From contig NZ_SBHZ01000018.1 of NCBI RefSeq assembly GCF_004521985.1, positions 35,061 through 99,060 on the forward strand: a stretch of 64,000 bases of DNA, written 5' to 3'. How positions within the stretch are numbered: position 1 is the stretch's first letter; every line of letters starts with the position of its first letter. Source of the DNA: Ectopseudomonas khazarica (GTDB lineage Bacteria > Pseudomonadota > Gammaproteobacteria > Pseudomonadales > Pseudomonadaceae). The notes beneath the pieces were generated by a model that did not search any database, was not told where the DNA came from, and saw only the letters and a list, made by a program, of their open reading frames with translations. Positions 52,240-62,464 of this stretch are shown in pieces. The position numbers and the translations under genes are program-made.

Positions 52240-53058
52240 ATGGTCTGCTCCTTGCCACGACTCGTCACCCTGCTTGTCCTGTCGCTCTGGCTGAGCGCCA
52301 GCGGCATCGCGCGCGCCGAAGTGGTGCGTATCGGCGCCGAAGATGACTGGTACCCCTACACCGCCTGGCGCGACGGCAAGATCGAGGGCATGTCCGCTGA
52401 CATCGTCCGCGCCGCGTTCGCGGTCAGCGAGACGCCTATCGAACTGATGCCCTACCCCTACTCGCGCTGCATGGAGCTGACCCGCACCGGCGCCCTGCCC
52501 GCCTGCTTCAACACCACGCCGGACCCCGGCATCCGCGCCGCCTACCTGCTGCCACAGCAGGCGCTGTTCAGCGACAACATCCTGCTCTGGGGCCCCGTCG
52601 GAGAGGCGCCCGTCGAGGACCTGTCGGCGCTGGTCGGCAAGCGCGTGGCCGTCACCATCGGCTACACCTACGGCGAGCACTTCGACAGTTACCCGGGCAT
52701 CCGCCGCATCGCGGTGCGACGCGACATCAATGGCTTCCTGATGCTGCAGCGTGGCCGGGTGGACTATGTCATCGCCTTTCGCGGCACCACCCAGGCACTG
52801 CTGCGAGAGCGTCCGGAACTGGCCGGGCAGTTCGCGGCCCTGGCGACCGTCCATCGCCCGCAGCTGTACCTGACCTTCTCGCGCCACAACGCCCAGGCCG
52901 CCAGCCTGCTGCAGCGATTCGACGAGGGCATGCTGCGCATCAGGCAGGACGGCACCTACCAGCGCATCCTGGAGAAATGGCAACTGGCCGACGGGCAGAC
53001 CGGGCCGCAGGGCTCTACACTGCACGAACGCCATAACAACAAGACGGAGTCACCATGA
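52240..53058 (+). CDS. Periplasmic family 3 substrate-binding protein, stand-alone
   Basis: 272 residues with a signal peptide (about 1-28, ending GIARA). The solute-binding family 3 fold is supported by VRIGAEDDWYPYTAWRDGKIEGMSADIVRAAF, GKRVAVTIGYTYG and a final YQRILEKWQL. No permease or ATPase genes are adjacent, so it may serve an importer elsewhere or act as a sensor-type binding protein. The ATG at 52240 begins the signal peptide. Its end overlaps the next gene by four bases. Confidence 0.85.
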   Translation: MVCSLPRLVTLLVLSLWLSASGIARAEVVRIGAEDDWYPYTAWRDGKIEGMSADIVRAAFAVSETPIELMPYPYSRCMELTRTGALPACFNTTPDPGIRAAYLLPQQALFSDNILLWGPVGEAPVEDLSALVGKRVAVTIGYTYGEHFDSYPGIRRIAVRRDINGFLMLQRGRVDYVIAFRGTTQALLRERPELAGQFAALATVHRPQLYLTFSRHNAQAASLLQRFDEGMLRIRQDGTYQRILEKWQLADGQTGPQGSTLHERHNNKTESP

Positions 53059-53309
53059 AGTCATTCGACGCTGACCTGATCGACGAACTGGAAATCCTCG
53101 CCCTGTACAATCTGGACAATCACCAGGAAGGACTCAAGGTGCACAACAACGCTTCATTCAAGGCGCAGGGGGCGATCACCCGCCTGCATGAGAAAGGCCT
53201 GGTCAGCCAGGCCGATGGCGGCTACCTGACCAGCCTCGGCATCGACGCCGCCGAACACGCCCAAGCCCTGCTCACCATCCTCGCGAAGCGCCAGACGACC
53301 GCGGCCTGA
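53055..53309 (+). CDS. TIGR02647 family small protein
   Basis: 84 residues. The layout (DADLIDELEILALYNLDNHQEG, then ITRLHEKGLVSQADGGYLTSLGIDAAEHAQ) matches TIGR02647, a small Pseudomonas/Vibrio family with a winged-helix look; DNA binding is suspected but unproven. A GGAG site lies in the preceding gene's end, and the ATG overlaps that stop codon by four bases. Confidence 0.82.
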   Translation: MKSFDADLIDELEILALYNLDNHQEGLKVHNNASFKAQGAITRLHEKGLVSQADGGYLTSLGIDAAEHAQALLTILAKRQTTAA

Positions 53310-53373
53310 GACGCACCCCGGCAGTCTCGCGGGTAGCCTGCTGCGCCCCACGACACGCCCCTCAGCTGGACCT

Positions 53374-53410
53374 GCCCGCCGGCCGCCCTCAAGAGGCATG
53401 CCCGGCGGGC
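53374..53410 (+). terminator. Stem-loop between the TIGR02647 gene and cyaA
   Basis: GCCCGCCGG pairs with CCGGCGGGC, a perfect 9-bp GC stem with a 19-base loop. No T-tract follows. It lies in the 175-base gap upstream of cyaA and may separate the two transcripts. Confidence 0.4.
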
Positions 53411-53484
53411 GATATAGCGTCACAGGCACTGCACTGGCGAGCACGCCGCTGATAGGCTTGCACCATCTCCAGTAGAGTTCGAGC

Positions 53485-56343
53485 ATGACGCGCACGCAGG
53501 AAATCCGCCCCGACATCGACGATGGCATCGACCGCAAGGTGCTGGCACAGCTGCGCGCGCGCTTCCTGCGGATCAACCAGGGCCGCCTGCAGCGCGCCAT
53601 GGAAGCCCTGTCGACGCGCCAGCAACTGGTGCTCAAGCTGCTGCCGCTGCTGCTGCACGTCAATCACCCGCTGTTACCCGGCTATGTCTCGGCCAGCACG
53701 CCTGCCGGCCTGAGCGGCTTCGAGCCGGATGACGGCAGCCTGGCCGAAGTCCAGCGCCTGACCCGCTCCTTCGTCTACAAACCACGCCGTGGCCAGGGCT
53801 CAGCGCCGCTGCATGGCCTGTTCCTGATGGGCAGCCTGGGCACCGTGGCCCAGGCCGAACAGAGTGACATGGACCTGTGGCTGTGTCACGCGCCGAACCT
53901 GACGGCGCAGCAGCTGCAGGAACTGCGCAGGAAATGCGACCAGCTGGAGAGCTGGGCCGCCACCCAGGGCGCCGAGGTGCATGTCTTTCTGGTCGACCCG
54001 CAGCGCTTCACCCAGGGCGACCGCGAAGCGCAGCTGACCTCCGACGACTGCGGCACCACGCAGCATTACCTGCTGCTCGACGAGTTCTACCGCACGGCGA
54101 TCTGGCTCGGTGGGCGCACGCCGATCTGGTGGCTGGTGCCGGTGTACGAGGAAGCGCGCTACCACGACTACTGCCGCACGCTGCTGAACAAGCGCTTCGT
54201 CCGCGCCGAGGACGTGCTCGACCTCGGCCACCTGGCTCGCATCCCGCCGGAGGAGTTCATCGGCGCTGGCATGTGGCAGCTGTTCAAGGGCATCGAGTCG
54301 CCCTACAAGTCCGCGCTCAAGCTGTTGCTCACCGAGGTCTACGCCAGCGAGCACCCGCAGGTCGAATGCCTGGCGCTGCGTTTCAAGCAGGCGGTCTTCG
54401 AGGGACGCCTGGACCTGGACGAGCTCGACCCGTACATCGTCGTCTATCGGCGCCTGGAGGAATACCTGATCGCCCGGGCCGATCAGGAGCGCCTCGAACT
54501 GATCCGCCGCTGCCTGTACCTCAAGGTGAACAAGAAGATCAGCCGCCCGCCCACCCGTGGCCGCGCCAAGAGCTGGCAACGCCTGCTGCTCGAACGCCTC
54601 ACCGGCGAATGGGGCTGGCAGACGCGCCAGCTCGCGGTGCTCGACAGCCGCAGCCAGTGGAAGGTGCGCCAGGTCGCCGCCGAGCGCCGCGTCCTGGTCA
54701 ACGAGCTGACCTACAGCTATCGCTTCCTCTCGCAGTTCGCGCGCAGCGCGCAGGCGGGCAGCTCACTCAACAACCGCGACCTCAACGTGCTGGGGCGGCG
54801 CCTCTACGCCGCCTTCGAACGCAAGGCCGGCAAGGTCGAGTTCATCAACCCCGGCATCGCCCCGGATCTGGCAGAAGACACCCTGACGCTGGTGCAGCAT
54901 TCCACGGCCGAGGCGCCGAACGAGCATCAGTGGGCGCTGTTCCCCGGCAGCCTGAACGCCCAGGAATGGCCCGACTTCGCCCCGCTGAAGCGCTCCCGGG
55001 AGCTGATCGAACTGCTCGCCTGGTGCCATCGCAACAGTGTGATCGACAGCAGCACACGGCTGTCCCTGCACCCGGGCAGCAGCGACCTGAGCGACTTCGA
55101 GCTGTCCAACCTGATCGGCAGCCTGCAGCAGGCCTTCCCCCTGCCCCTGCCTGGCGTCGAGGAGCTGGCCCTGCTGCGCGCCAGCGTGCCCAGCCAGGTC
55201 CTGCTGCTGGTCAACGTCGGCGTCGACCCCTTGCCCCAGCACAGCCAGATGAACGTGCACATGACCTCAGGCCGCACCGACGCACTGGGCTACTCCGGAG
55301 TGCGCGAGAACCTGGTGCTGACCCTCGATCAGGTGGTGCTCAACAGCTGGAACGAACTGCAGGTCAGCCGCTATGACGGCAGCGACGCCCTGCTCGACTG
55401 CCTGCGCGACCTGCTCAACAGCCTGCCCACGGGCGGCCCGCAGCCCAGGGTGCAGGTGCGCTGCTACTGCCGCAACCGTGCGCCGGCGATTGCCGAACGC
55501 GTCGAAGAGCTGCTCAACGACCTGCTCGCCACCTACGCCGAAGGGCGCCAGTCGCGCTATCTGGTACAGATTCGCCAGCACTATCACGTGCTCCAGCTGA
55601 CCCCCGGGCAGGTCAGCCATGCCGCGCTGGGCGACCTGCCGGCGCTGCTGGACCACCTGGGCAGCGAGCAGGCGCGCTACAGCCCCCTGCACCTGGACCG
55701 CCACGCCCTCGACGGCGACGACCTGGCGCTGATCCTGCCGATGGGACGGCCGCAGTGCATCCAGCTGTTCTATCGCCTGCACGAAAGCAACGGCGAAGCC
55801 GAGCTGACCCTGCTCGACGAGCACAACGCGCTATGGCGCAGGCGCCTGCCGTTCCGCGACGAACAGAGCCTGCTGACGCCCCTGCAACGCTTCCTGCAGT
55901 CGTTGCTGTATCGGCGCAACGCCATGCTGCCGCTGGATGGCAGCGACAACCCGGCGCCGCTGGAGATGCTCTACTACGAGCTGCTGCCGGCGGCGCCGCT
56001 GCGCGCCCAGCGCCTCGAGCGCCGGACGGCCCCCGAGTCGCAGGTCAGCCACCCGTTCTACGACGTGCAGGCCATCGTCGAGCCCGGTGACGGGCGCCAG
56101 CACCATGTCACGCTGTACTGCAACCACCGCGAGTTCTCCGAGTTGGAGTACGGGCGCGAGCTGTACCGCGCCGTCGCCCAGCACATCCTCGCGCAACGCG
56201 CCGGTGGCGAGCGCTACCCCTGCTACATCACCGACCTCGACCTGTCCGCCGTGCTGGCCGGCCAGCAGGCGCAGACCGTGCATTACCTGCGCTACAAGAG
56301 CGAGTTGGAAGACGCCCTGAACGCCGCCCTGCAGCAGGCCTAG
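53485..56343 (+). CDS. cyaA: Class I adenylate cyclase
   Basis: 952 residues of the enterobacterial-type class I cyclase, which makes cAMP for Vfr/CRP signalling. The catalytic N-terminal half carries the nucleotidyltransferase motif near residues 115-135 (GSLGTVAQAEQSDMDLWLC, GS and DMD). The C-terminal half is the regulatory domain. A long hydrophilic chain without membrane segments indicates a cytosolic protein. It is followed in the opposite direction by a lipase gene whose stop codon shares the palindrome CTAG with the cyaA stop. Confidence 0.95.
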   Translation: MTRTQEIRPDIDDGIDRKVLAQLRARFLRINQGRLQRAMEALSTRQQLVLKLLPLLLHVNHPLLPGYVSASTPAGLSGFEPDDGSLAEVQRLTRSFVYKPRRGQGSAPLHGLFLMGSLGTVAQAEQSDMDLWLCHAPNLTAQQLQELRRKCDQLESWAATQGAEVHVFLVDPQRFTQGDREAQLTSDDCGTTQHYLLLDEFYRTAIWLGGRTPIWWLVPVYEEARYHDYCRTLLNKRFVRAEDVLDLGHLARIPPEEFIGAGMWQLFKGIESPYKSALKLLLTEVYASEHPQVECLALRFKQAVFEGRLDLDELDPYIVVYRRLEEYLIARADQERLELIRRCLYLKVNKKISRPPTRGRAKSWQRLLLERLTGEWGWQTRQLAVLDSRSQWKVRQVAAERRVLVNELTYSYRFLSQFARSAQAGSSLNNRDLNVLGRRLYAAFERKAGKVEFINPGIAPDLAEDTLTLVQHSTAEAPNEHQWALFPGSLNAQEWPDFAPLKRSRELIELLAWCHRNSVIDSSTRLSLHPGSSDLSDFELSNLIGSLQQAFPLPLPGVEELALLRASVPSQVLLLVNVGVDPLPQHSQMNVHMTSGRTDALGYSGVRENLVLTLDQVVLNSWNELQVSRYDGSDALLDCLRDLLNSLPTGGPQPRVQVRCYCRNRAPAIAERVEELLNDLLATYAEGRQSRYLVQIRQHYHVLQLTPGQVSHAALGDLPALLDHLGSEQARYSPLHLDRHALDGDDLALILPMGRPQCIQLFYRLHESNGEAELTLLDEHNALWRRRLPFRDEQSLLTPLQRFLQSLLYRRNAMLPLDGSDNPAPLEMLYYELLPAAPLRAQRLERRTAPESQVSHPFYDVQAIVEPGDGRQHHVTLYCNHREFSELEYGRELYRAVAQHILAQRAGGERYPCYITDLDLSAVLAGQQAQTVHYLRYKSELEDALNAALQQA

Positions 56344-57140
56344 TCGCGCATCGGCGCCTGTGGGTGGTTCAAGGCGTAGAGGTAGCAGCCAGCCATGCTG
56401 TGATTGTCGGCGACCCCGCCATAGCTGGCGGTAAAGGTCACCGGCAGACCGAGGTGCTGGTACAGCCAGCGGTCGCTGTCCGCCGGCGGCACCTCGGGGA
56501 CCAGGTCACTGTCGTTGACCAGGCGATAGGTCGGTACCCCCAGCCCGTTGTAGTAGCTGGCGAAGGCCGGGGACGCCAGGCGCGGACTGGCGAAGTTGTA
56601 GTGCTGCAACGGCCGCGACGGCCAGCGTTCGCGCAGGTCCGCCACGGCCAGACTGCTCAGGGCGCAGCCCAGGCTGTGCCCGCACACCCAGAGCAGCCCC
56701 TGTGACTGCAGATCATCCAGCGCCAGCAGAGCCTGATCGCGCAGCGACGCATAGAGCTTGAGGAAGCCGTCGTGAACCAGGCCGGCGCCGGCCTGCCAGG
56801 GGTAGTCGCACTGGTCCAGGTCGAGGTCGTCGAGCCAGTCCTGCACCGACTCGGTACCGCGAAACACCAGGTAACAATCACCCTGCGGATCACGCGCAGC
56901 AAAACCGAACGGCTCCGACTCGTTGAACAGGTGCCACTCGCTGAGCACGCTCCAGATCGGCGCTGACAGCGTCCAGCCCTCGAGTTGCGGCGCCTGCCAG
57001 TGAAAGTGCTGCGGCTTGCGCGGGCGCTGCTGCGCCAACCACTGCTCGTACTGATCGTAGGCAGTCATCACCAGCTCGGCGCAGAGCAGGGCGCGCGAGA
57101 GCTGGTAGGTAGGCGGGAAATACAGGGGCAGGCTGGACAT
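56340..57140 (-). CDS. Lipase class 3 family protein
   Basis: 266 residues. The serine nucleophile lies in CGHSLGCALSS near residue 155, with the oxyanion-side segment LVFRGTESVQDWLDDLD near 93 and the catalytic aspartate and histidine candidates in NDSDLVPEVPP and NHSMAGCYLYAL. There is no obvious signal peptide, so the enzyme is probably cytosolic. The natural lipid substrate is unknown. It converges on cyaA with overlapping stop codons. Confidence 0.9.
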   Translation of the reverse strand: MSSLPLYFPPTYQLSRALLCAELVMTAYDQYEQWLAQQRPRKPQHFHWQAPQLEGWTLSAPIWSVLSEWHLFNESEPFGFAARDPQGDCYLVFRGTESVQDWLDDLDLDQCDYPWQAGAGLVHDGFLKLYASLRDQALLALDDLQSQGLLWVCGHSLGCALSSLAVADLRERWPSRPLQHYNFASPRLASPAFASYYNGLGVPTYRLVNDSDLVPEVPPADSDRWLYQHLGLPVTFTASYGGVADNHSMAGCYLYALNHPQAPMRD

Positions 57141-57198
57141 GGCGAGGCCTCCTTGCCGTTAGCGAGAAACCTCACTCTAGACCAGCCAGGGCGGAGCG

Positions 57199-57606
57199 TC
57201 AGCGATCGTATTCGCCAGCCGCTTCGGGTTGATACTCGACCGCCAGCAGGGTCAGCTTGAGTACCTTGCCACCCGGCGCCGGCCAGTCGATATGCTGACC
57301 GGCGGACAAGCCGAGCAACGCGCTGCCAACGGGCGCGAGAATGCTGACCTTGCCCTCGCCGCCGGCATCCTCCGGGTAGACCAGGGTCAGGTGATAGTCC
57401 TTGCCGCTGCTCTCCTCGCGGCAATGCACCCGCGAATTCATGGTCACCACGCCTGCCGGCACTTCGTCGTGCCCCACCACTTCGGCACGATCCAGCTCGG
57501 CCTGCAACGCAGCAGCGCCAGGCCCGAACTCGTCCAGACTGTCGAGCAAACGCTCCAGACGCTGCAGATCGAGGCGGGTAACGGTGATGGTAGGTGTGCT
57601 GTTCAT
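57199..57606 (-). CDS. rnk: Rnk nucleoside diphosphate kinase regulator
   Basis: 135 residues with an N-terminal helical arm and a GreA/GreB C-terminal-like domain (VSILAPVGSALLGLSAGQHIDW). Rnk binds RNA polymerase and alters nucleoside diphosphate kinase and polyphosphate-related regulation. The ATG at 57606 (MNSTPTITVTRLD) is the family start. A strong terminator lies just upstream, belonging to the cyaY-side transcript, so rnk must have its own promoter in about 30-60 bases. Confidence 0.93.
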   Translation of the reverse strand: MNSTPTITVTRLDLQRLERLLDSLDEFGPGAAALQAELDRAEVVGHDEVPAGVVTMNSRVHCREESSGKDYHLTLVYPEDAGGEGKVSILAPVGSALLGLSAGQHIDWPAPGGKVLKLTLLAVEYQPEAAGEYDR

Positions 57607-57635
57607 GATGCCGGGCGGTCTCCTTACGTAGGCCA

Positions 57636-57669
57636 TAAAAAAGCAAAACCCCGCCCGAAGGCGGGGTTT
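57636..57669 (-). terminator. Rho-independent terminator of the cyaY-DUF1289 transcript
   Basis: On the minus strand AAACCCCGCC-TTCG-GGCGGGGTTT, a 10-bp stem with a stable TTCG loop, is followed by TGCTTTTTTA. It lies 57 bases past the DUF1289 stop codon. Confidence 0.92.
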
Positions 57670-57725
57670 AAGCTGACTGTCTGGTCGACCCTAACACAGC
57701 CGGGCAAATAAACAAGAGTGCCAGG

Positions 57726-57923
57726 TCAACGGGCCTGTCGACGCTGTTGCAGGCGTTGCTCGGCTGCCTGGCAGATCAGCCTGCGCCTGGCATTGTCGGC
57801 CGTTCCCCAGTCGAGAATTTCCTGCAGGGTGCGGCCACAGCCCAGGCACTGGTCATGCTCGTCGAGGCAGCACTGGCGCCGACACGGCGACTGCGGCGGC
57901 CGCTCCGTGGGCTCAGAGCTCAT
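57726..57923 (-). CDS. DUF1289 small cysteine-rich protein
   Basis: 65 residues. The pattern CRRQCCLDEHDQCLGCGRTLQEILDW holds the four cysteines of DUF1289, a small family with a likely metal-binding site and no known role. The ATG at 57923 lies inside the cyaY coding end, giving an 11-base overlap and coupling the two genes. Confidence 0.87.
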   Translation of the reverse strand: MSSEPTERPPQSPCRRQCCLDEHDQCLGCGRTLQEILDWGTADNARRRLICQAAEQRLQQRRQAR

Positions 57924-58245
57924 CGAACTCCAGCTCGGTGCCCGACTGCTCGAGCGTGATGCGTACCAGCATCTCGCCGAGCTGCTCGTCGCTGGTGTCG
58001 CAGATCCAGCGCCCGTCAGCCTCGTCGTAGTCGAAGTGGAAACCACCGGAACGCGCCGCCAGCCACAGCTGACGAATCGGCTCCTGGCGACTGAAGATCA
58101 GCTGGCTGCCGTTATCGAAGCGCACGGTCAGCACGCCGCCGCTGTTCTCCAGATCGACGTCCAGGCCGCTGTCGTCGAAGATGTCTTCCACCGCCTGCTG
58201 GGTGGCATCGACCAGGTCGTGAAAGCGGGCTTCGCTCAGGCTCAT
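57913..58245 (-). CDS. cyaY: CyaY frataxin-like iron protein
   Basis: 110 residues of the frataxin family, which modulates iron-sulfur cluster assembly. The N-terminal acidic helix (VDATQQAVEDIFDDSGLDVDLE) and the sheet segments LTVRFDNGSQLIFSRQ and LWLAARSGGFHFDY are clear. The ATG at 58245 has GAGG upstream. Position beside lppL-lysA-dapF is the Pseudomonas arrangement, except that an AraC gene is inserted between. Confidence 0.95.
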   Translation of the reverse strand: MSLSEARFHDLVDATQQAVEDIFDDSGLDVDLENSGGVLTVRFDNGSQLIFSRQEPIRQLWLAARSGGFHFDYDEADGRWICDTSDEQLGEMLVRITLEQSGTELEFDEL

Positions 58246-58312
58246 CGGGGTATCCTCACAAGGTGCAGCACGTGCAAAAAATAGGCGAAAACCTCAGGCC
58301 GCAACAGCCAGC

Positions 58313-59350
58313 CTAGGCGCAAAGGTGGCGACGGTACTCGCCCGGACTCTGTCCCGTCCAGCGGCGAAACGCTCGCGCCAGCGAACCCGGCTCGCTGAAG
58401 CCGACCAGAAAGGCGACCTCGGCCAGTTCCAGCGCCGGATCTCGCAGGTAATGCAGCACCAGCTGCTGCCGCGTCTCGTCGACCAGTTGGCTGAACGATA
58501 GCCCGCCTTCGCGCAGGCGCCGCTGCAGGGTCCTCGGGCTCAGCGCCAGGGCAGCGGCGATGCCCTCGAGATCCGGCCCGCGTTCGGGCAACTGACGCGC
58601 CAGTTCGACCCGCGCGCGGTCGAGCACGCTGTTGCCCTGGTTGAGTTCGCTCAGCAGGCGATCGGCATAGGCGTCGAGCATCCCGCGCACCTGCGCGTCA
58701 GCCTGGCCCAGGGGCACGGCGAGCAGGCGCTTGGGAAAGACCAGCGCGTTGTCGGCCTGATCGAACAGCACCGGGCAACGAAAGATGCGCTCATGCTCGC
58801 GGGTATCGGCCGGCGCCGAATGCTGGAAACGGACCTCGGTCGGGGCGATGTCCAGGCCGCTGATCCAGCGCCCGAAGCTGACCCAGCCGGCCAGGGTCTC
58901 CTCGCTCAGCTGACGCTGCTGTTGCGCCAGCAGGGGCTGCCAGCTGTGTGCGACCAGCGGTTCGCAGCCCGCTCGCGGCGGCTCGTCCTCGAGCAGCACC
59001 AGGCCCAGATTACCCACCAGCGAGGCGTAGCGCGCCTGCCGGTGCAGGGCATCGGCAAGGGTCGCGCAGCTCATGATCAGGTAGCCGAGCACGCCGTAGT
59101 AGCCGGGGCGCACCGACTCCCCCAGATGCAGGCCCAGGCAGGGGTCATCGCTCAGCCGCATGCCCTCGCCCAGCAGGGTGAGATAGGCACTGGCGGCGAT
59201 ACGCTGATCGCGCTGGTTGAGCGCCTCCGGACCGAGCTGGGCATGCGCGAGCAGGACCTCGGGGGCGATGCCCAGGCGCTGCAGGTGTTCGACCAGACCT
59301 TGCAGGTAGGCCACGGAGACCGAGCCGGCCAGAATTGCGGGATTGTCCAT
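58313..59350 (-). CDS. AraC family regulator of the OruR/ArgR-like type
   Basis: 345 residues. The N-terminal ligand domain (about 1-195) resembles the Arabinose_bd type that starts AYLQGLVEHLQRLGI. The C-terminal DNA-binding domain shows GIAAALALSPRTLQRRLREGG and LAEVAFLVGFSEPGSLARAFRRWTG. Target genes and ligand are unknown. GAGGAGG precedes the ATG at 59350. In P. aeruginosa cyaY and lppL are adjacent, so this regulator is an insertion relative to that arrangement. Confidence 0.9.
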   Translation of the reverse strand: MDNPAILAGSVSVAYLQGLVEHLQRLGIAPEVLLAHAQLGPEALNQRDQRIAASAYLTLLGEGMRLSDDPCLGLHLGESVRPGYYGVLGYLIMSCATLADALHRQARYASLVGNLGLVLLEDEPPRAGCEPLVAHSWQPLLAQQQRQLSEETLAGWVSFGRWISGLDIAPTEVRFQHSAPADTREHERIFRCPVLFDQADNALVFPKRLLAVPLGQADAQVRGMLDAYADRLLSELNQGNSVLDRARVELARQLPERGPDLEGIAAALALSPRTLQRRLREGGLSFSQLVDETRQQLVLHYLRDPALELAEVAFLVGFSEPGSLARAFRRWTGQSPGEYRRHLCA

Positions 59351-59489
59351 CGAGCCTCCTCGTTACTTGGCGCATGCTAACCCACGCGGCCGCGAAAGCC
59401 CTCCAGACCGGCGCCAGGCGGGCAGGCCGATTGGGCCAGCGCCCCGCCAGGCGGGCGCCTGGCGCATAGGCAAGGTGGCGGGGGGTCGG

Positions 59490-59495
59490 TATACT
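59490..59495 (+). promoter_or_regulatory. Candidate -10 element of the lppL-lysA-dapF operon
   Basis: TATACT, a good -10 hexamer, lies 37 bases upstream of the lppL start in the AraC-lppL divergent region. No convincing -35 is seen. Confidence 0.4.
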
Positions 59496-59531
59496 CCGGC
59501 GCAATTCACGCTTATTTTCAAGGACTGCCCC

Positions 59532-59657
59532 ATGAAGCGACTGACCCTCGCGCTCCTCGCCGCCGTTTGCCTGCTGGCCGGCTGCGGTCAGAAAGGCCCG
59601 CTGTACCTGCCGGGCGACGACAACGCCGGTAACAGCCGAGACCGTTTCGAACTCTGA
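59532..59657 (+). CDS. lppL: LppL/LptM-like small lipoprotein
   Basis: 41 residues. The lipobox LAGC ends at Cys18, and the mature part begins CGQKGPLYLP, the hallmark of the LptM (YifL) family that helps assemble the LptD lipopolysaccharide translocon in E. coli. It precedes lysA by 12 bases, as in P. aeruginosa where it is called lppL. Confidence 0.92.
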   Translation: MKRLTLALLAAVCLLAGCGQKGPLYLPGDDNAGNSRDRFEL

Positions 59658-59669
59658 CAGGAGCCTGCC

Positions 59670-60917
<1,248 letters not shown>

Positions 60918-60927
60918 GGGCGACGCC

Positions 60928-61758
60928 ATGCTATTGCGCTTTACCAAGATGCACGGCCTGGGCAATGACTTCATGGTCCTCGACCTGATCAGCCAGCACG
61001 CCCACGTGCAACCCAAGCATGCCAAGCAGTGGGGCGATCGCCACACCGGCGTCGGTTTCGACCAGTTGCTGATCGTCGAGCCGCCGAGCCATCCGGACGT
61101 CGACTTTCGCTACCGCATCTTCAACGCCGACGGCTCCGAGGTGGAGCAGTGCGGCAACGGTGCGCGCTGCTTCGCCCGCTTCGTGCTGGACAAGCGCCTG
61201 ACCACCAAGAAGGTCATTCGCGTCGAGACCAAGAGCGGCGTGATCGAGCTGCGCGTGCAGAACGACGGCCAGGTCTGCGTGAACATGGGCGCACCGCGCC
61301 TGCAGCCCGAGCAGGTGCCCTTCCAGGCCGAGCAGGCCGCGCTCAGCTATCGCGTCGATGTCGACGGCCAGAGCGTCGAGCTGGCGGCCCTGTCGATGGG
61401 CAACCCGCACGCCGTGCTGCGCGTCGACAGCGTCGACGATGCTCCGGTGCACGCACTCGGGCCGAAGCTGGAACACCATGCGCGCTTCCCGCAGCGGGTC
61501 AACGTCGGCTTCCTGCAGGTGCAGAACCGCAGGCAGGCACGCCTGCGCGTGTGGGAGCGCGGCGCGGGTGAGACCCAGGCCTGCGGCACCGGCGCCTGCG
61601 CCGCAGCGGTCGCGGCCATTCGCCAGGGCTGGATGGATTCGCCCGTGCAACTGGAACTGCCAGGCGGCAAACTGTCCATCGAATGGGCAGGCGAAGGTCA
61701 GCCGGTTATGATGACCGGACCCGCTGCCCGCGTATACGAAGGACAGGTTCGCCTATGA
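60928..61758 (+). CDS. dapF: Diaminopimelate epimerase
   Basis: 276 residues. DapF interconverts LL- and meso-diaminopimelate for lysine and peptidoglycan. The two catalytic cysteines are Cys75 (EVEQCGNGARCF) and about Cys219 (TQACGTGACAAA). The family start MLLRFTKMHGLGNDF fixes the ATG at 60928. It overlaps the DUF484 gene by four bases. Confidence 0.97.
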   Translation: MLLRFTKMHGLGNDFMVLDLISQHAHVQPKHAKQWGDRHTGVGFDQLLIVEPPSHPDVDFRYRIFNADGSEVEQCGNGARCFARFVLDKRLTTKKVIRVETKSGVIELRVQNDGQVCVNMGAPRLQPEQVPFQAEQAALSYRVDVDGQSVELAALSMGNPHAVLRVDSVDDAPVHALGPKLEHHARFPQRVNVGFLQVQNRRQARLRVWERGAGETQACGTGACAAAVAAIRQGWMDSPVQLELPGGKLSIEWAGEGQPVMMTGPAARVYEGQVRL

Positions 61759-62453
61759 CCGACCAGCAGGATTCGCCCAAACCGCTCGACTCGGAAACGG
61801 TCGCCGCCTACCTGCGCCTGCACCCGGAGTTCTTCATCGACCATGAAGAACTGATTCCCGAACTGCGCATTCCGCACCAGCCCGGCAACGCCGTGTCGCT
61901 GGTGGAGCGCCAGGTCAAGCTGCTGCGCGAGCGCAACATCGAGATGCGCCACCGCCTCGGCCAGCTGATGGACGTGGCCCGCGACAACGATCGCCTGTTC
62001 GACAAGACCCGCCGTCTGGTGCTCGACCTGCTCGATGCCGGCAGCCTGGAAGAAGTGGTCGGCATCGTCGAAGACAGCCTGCGCCACGAGTTCCAGGTGC
62101 CGTTCGTGGGCCTGATCCTGTTCAGCGACAACAAGCTGCCGGTGGGCCGCTCGGTCAGCTCGGCCGAGGCGCATCAGCAGATCGGCGGCCTGCTCAGCGG
62201 CGGCAAGACCATCTGCGGTGTGCTGCGCCCGCATGAACTGGAGTTCCTCTTCGGCAAGGAGGACGCGGCCCAGGTCGGCTCCGCCGCCGTGGTCGGCCTC
62301 ACCCACCAGGGCCTGCATGGCGTGCTGGCCATCGGCAGTGCCGATCCACAGCACTACAAGAGTTCGCTGGGCACCCTGTTCCTGGGCTACATCGCCGAAG
62401 TCCTGGCGCGCGTGCTGCCCAGCTTCTCGACGCCGCTGCGCTCGGTCCGCTAG
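61755..62453 (+). CDS. DUF484 family protein
   Basis: 232 residues. The start (SETVAAYLRLHPEFFIDHEELI, then RNIEMRHRLGQLMDVARDND) is typical of DUF484, and the C-terminal half is a GAF-like domain. Function is unknown; the gene is regularly found between dapF and xerC. The ATG overlaps the dapF stop (ATGA). Confidence 0.92.
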   Translation: MTDQQDSPKPLDSETVAAYLRLHPEFFIDHEELIPELRIPHQPGNAVSLVERQVKLLRERNIEMRHRLGQLMDVARDNDRLFDKTRRLVLDLLDAGSLEEVVGIVEDSLRHEFQVPFVGLILFSDNKLPVGRSVSSAEAHQQIGGLLSGGKTICGVLRPHELEFLFGKEDAAQVGSAAVVGLTHQGLHGVLAIGSADPQHYKSSLGTLFLGYIAEVLARVLPSFSTPLRSVR

Positions 62454-62464
62454 AAGCAGCCATA

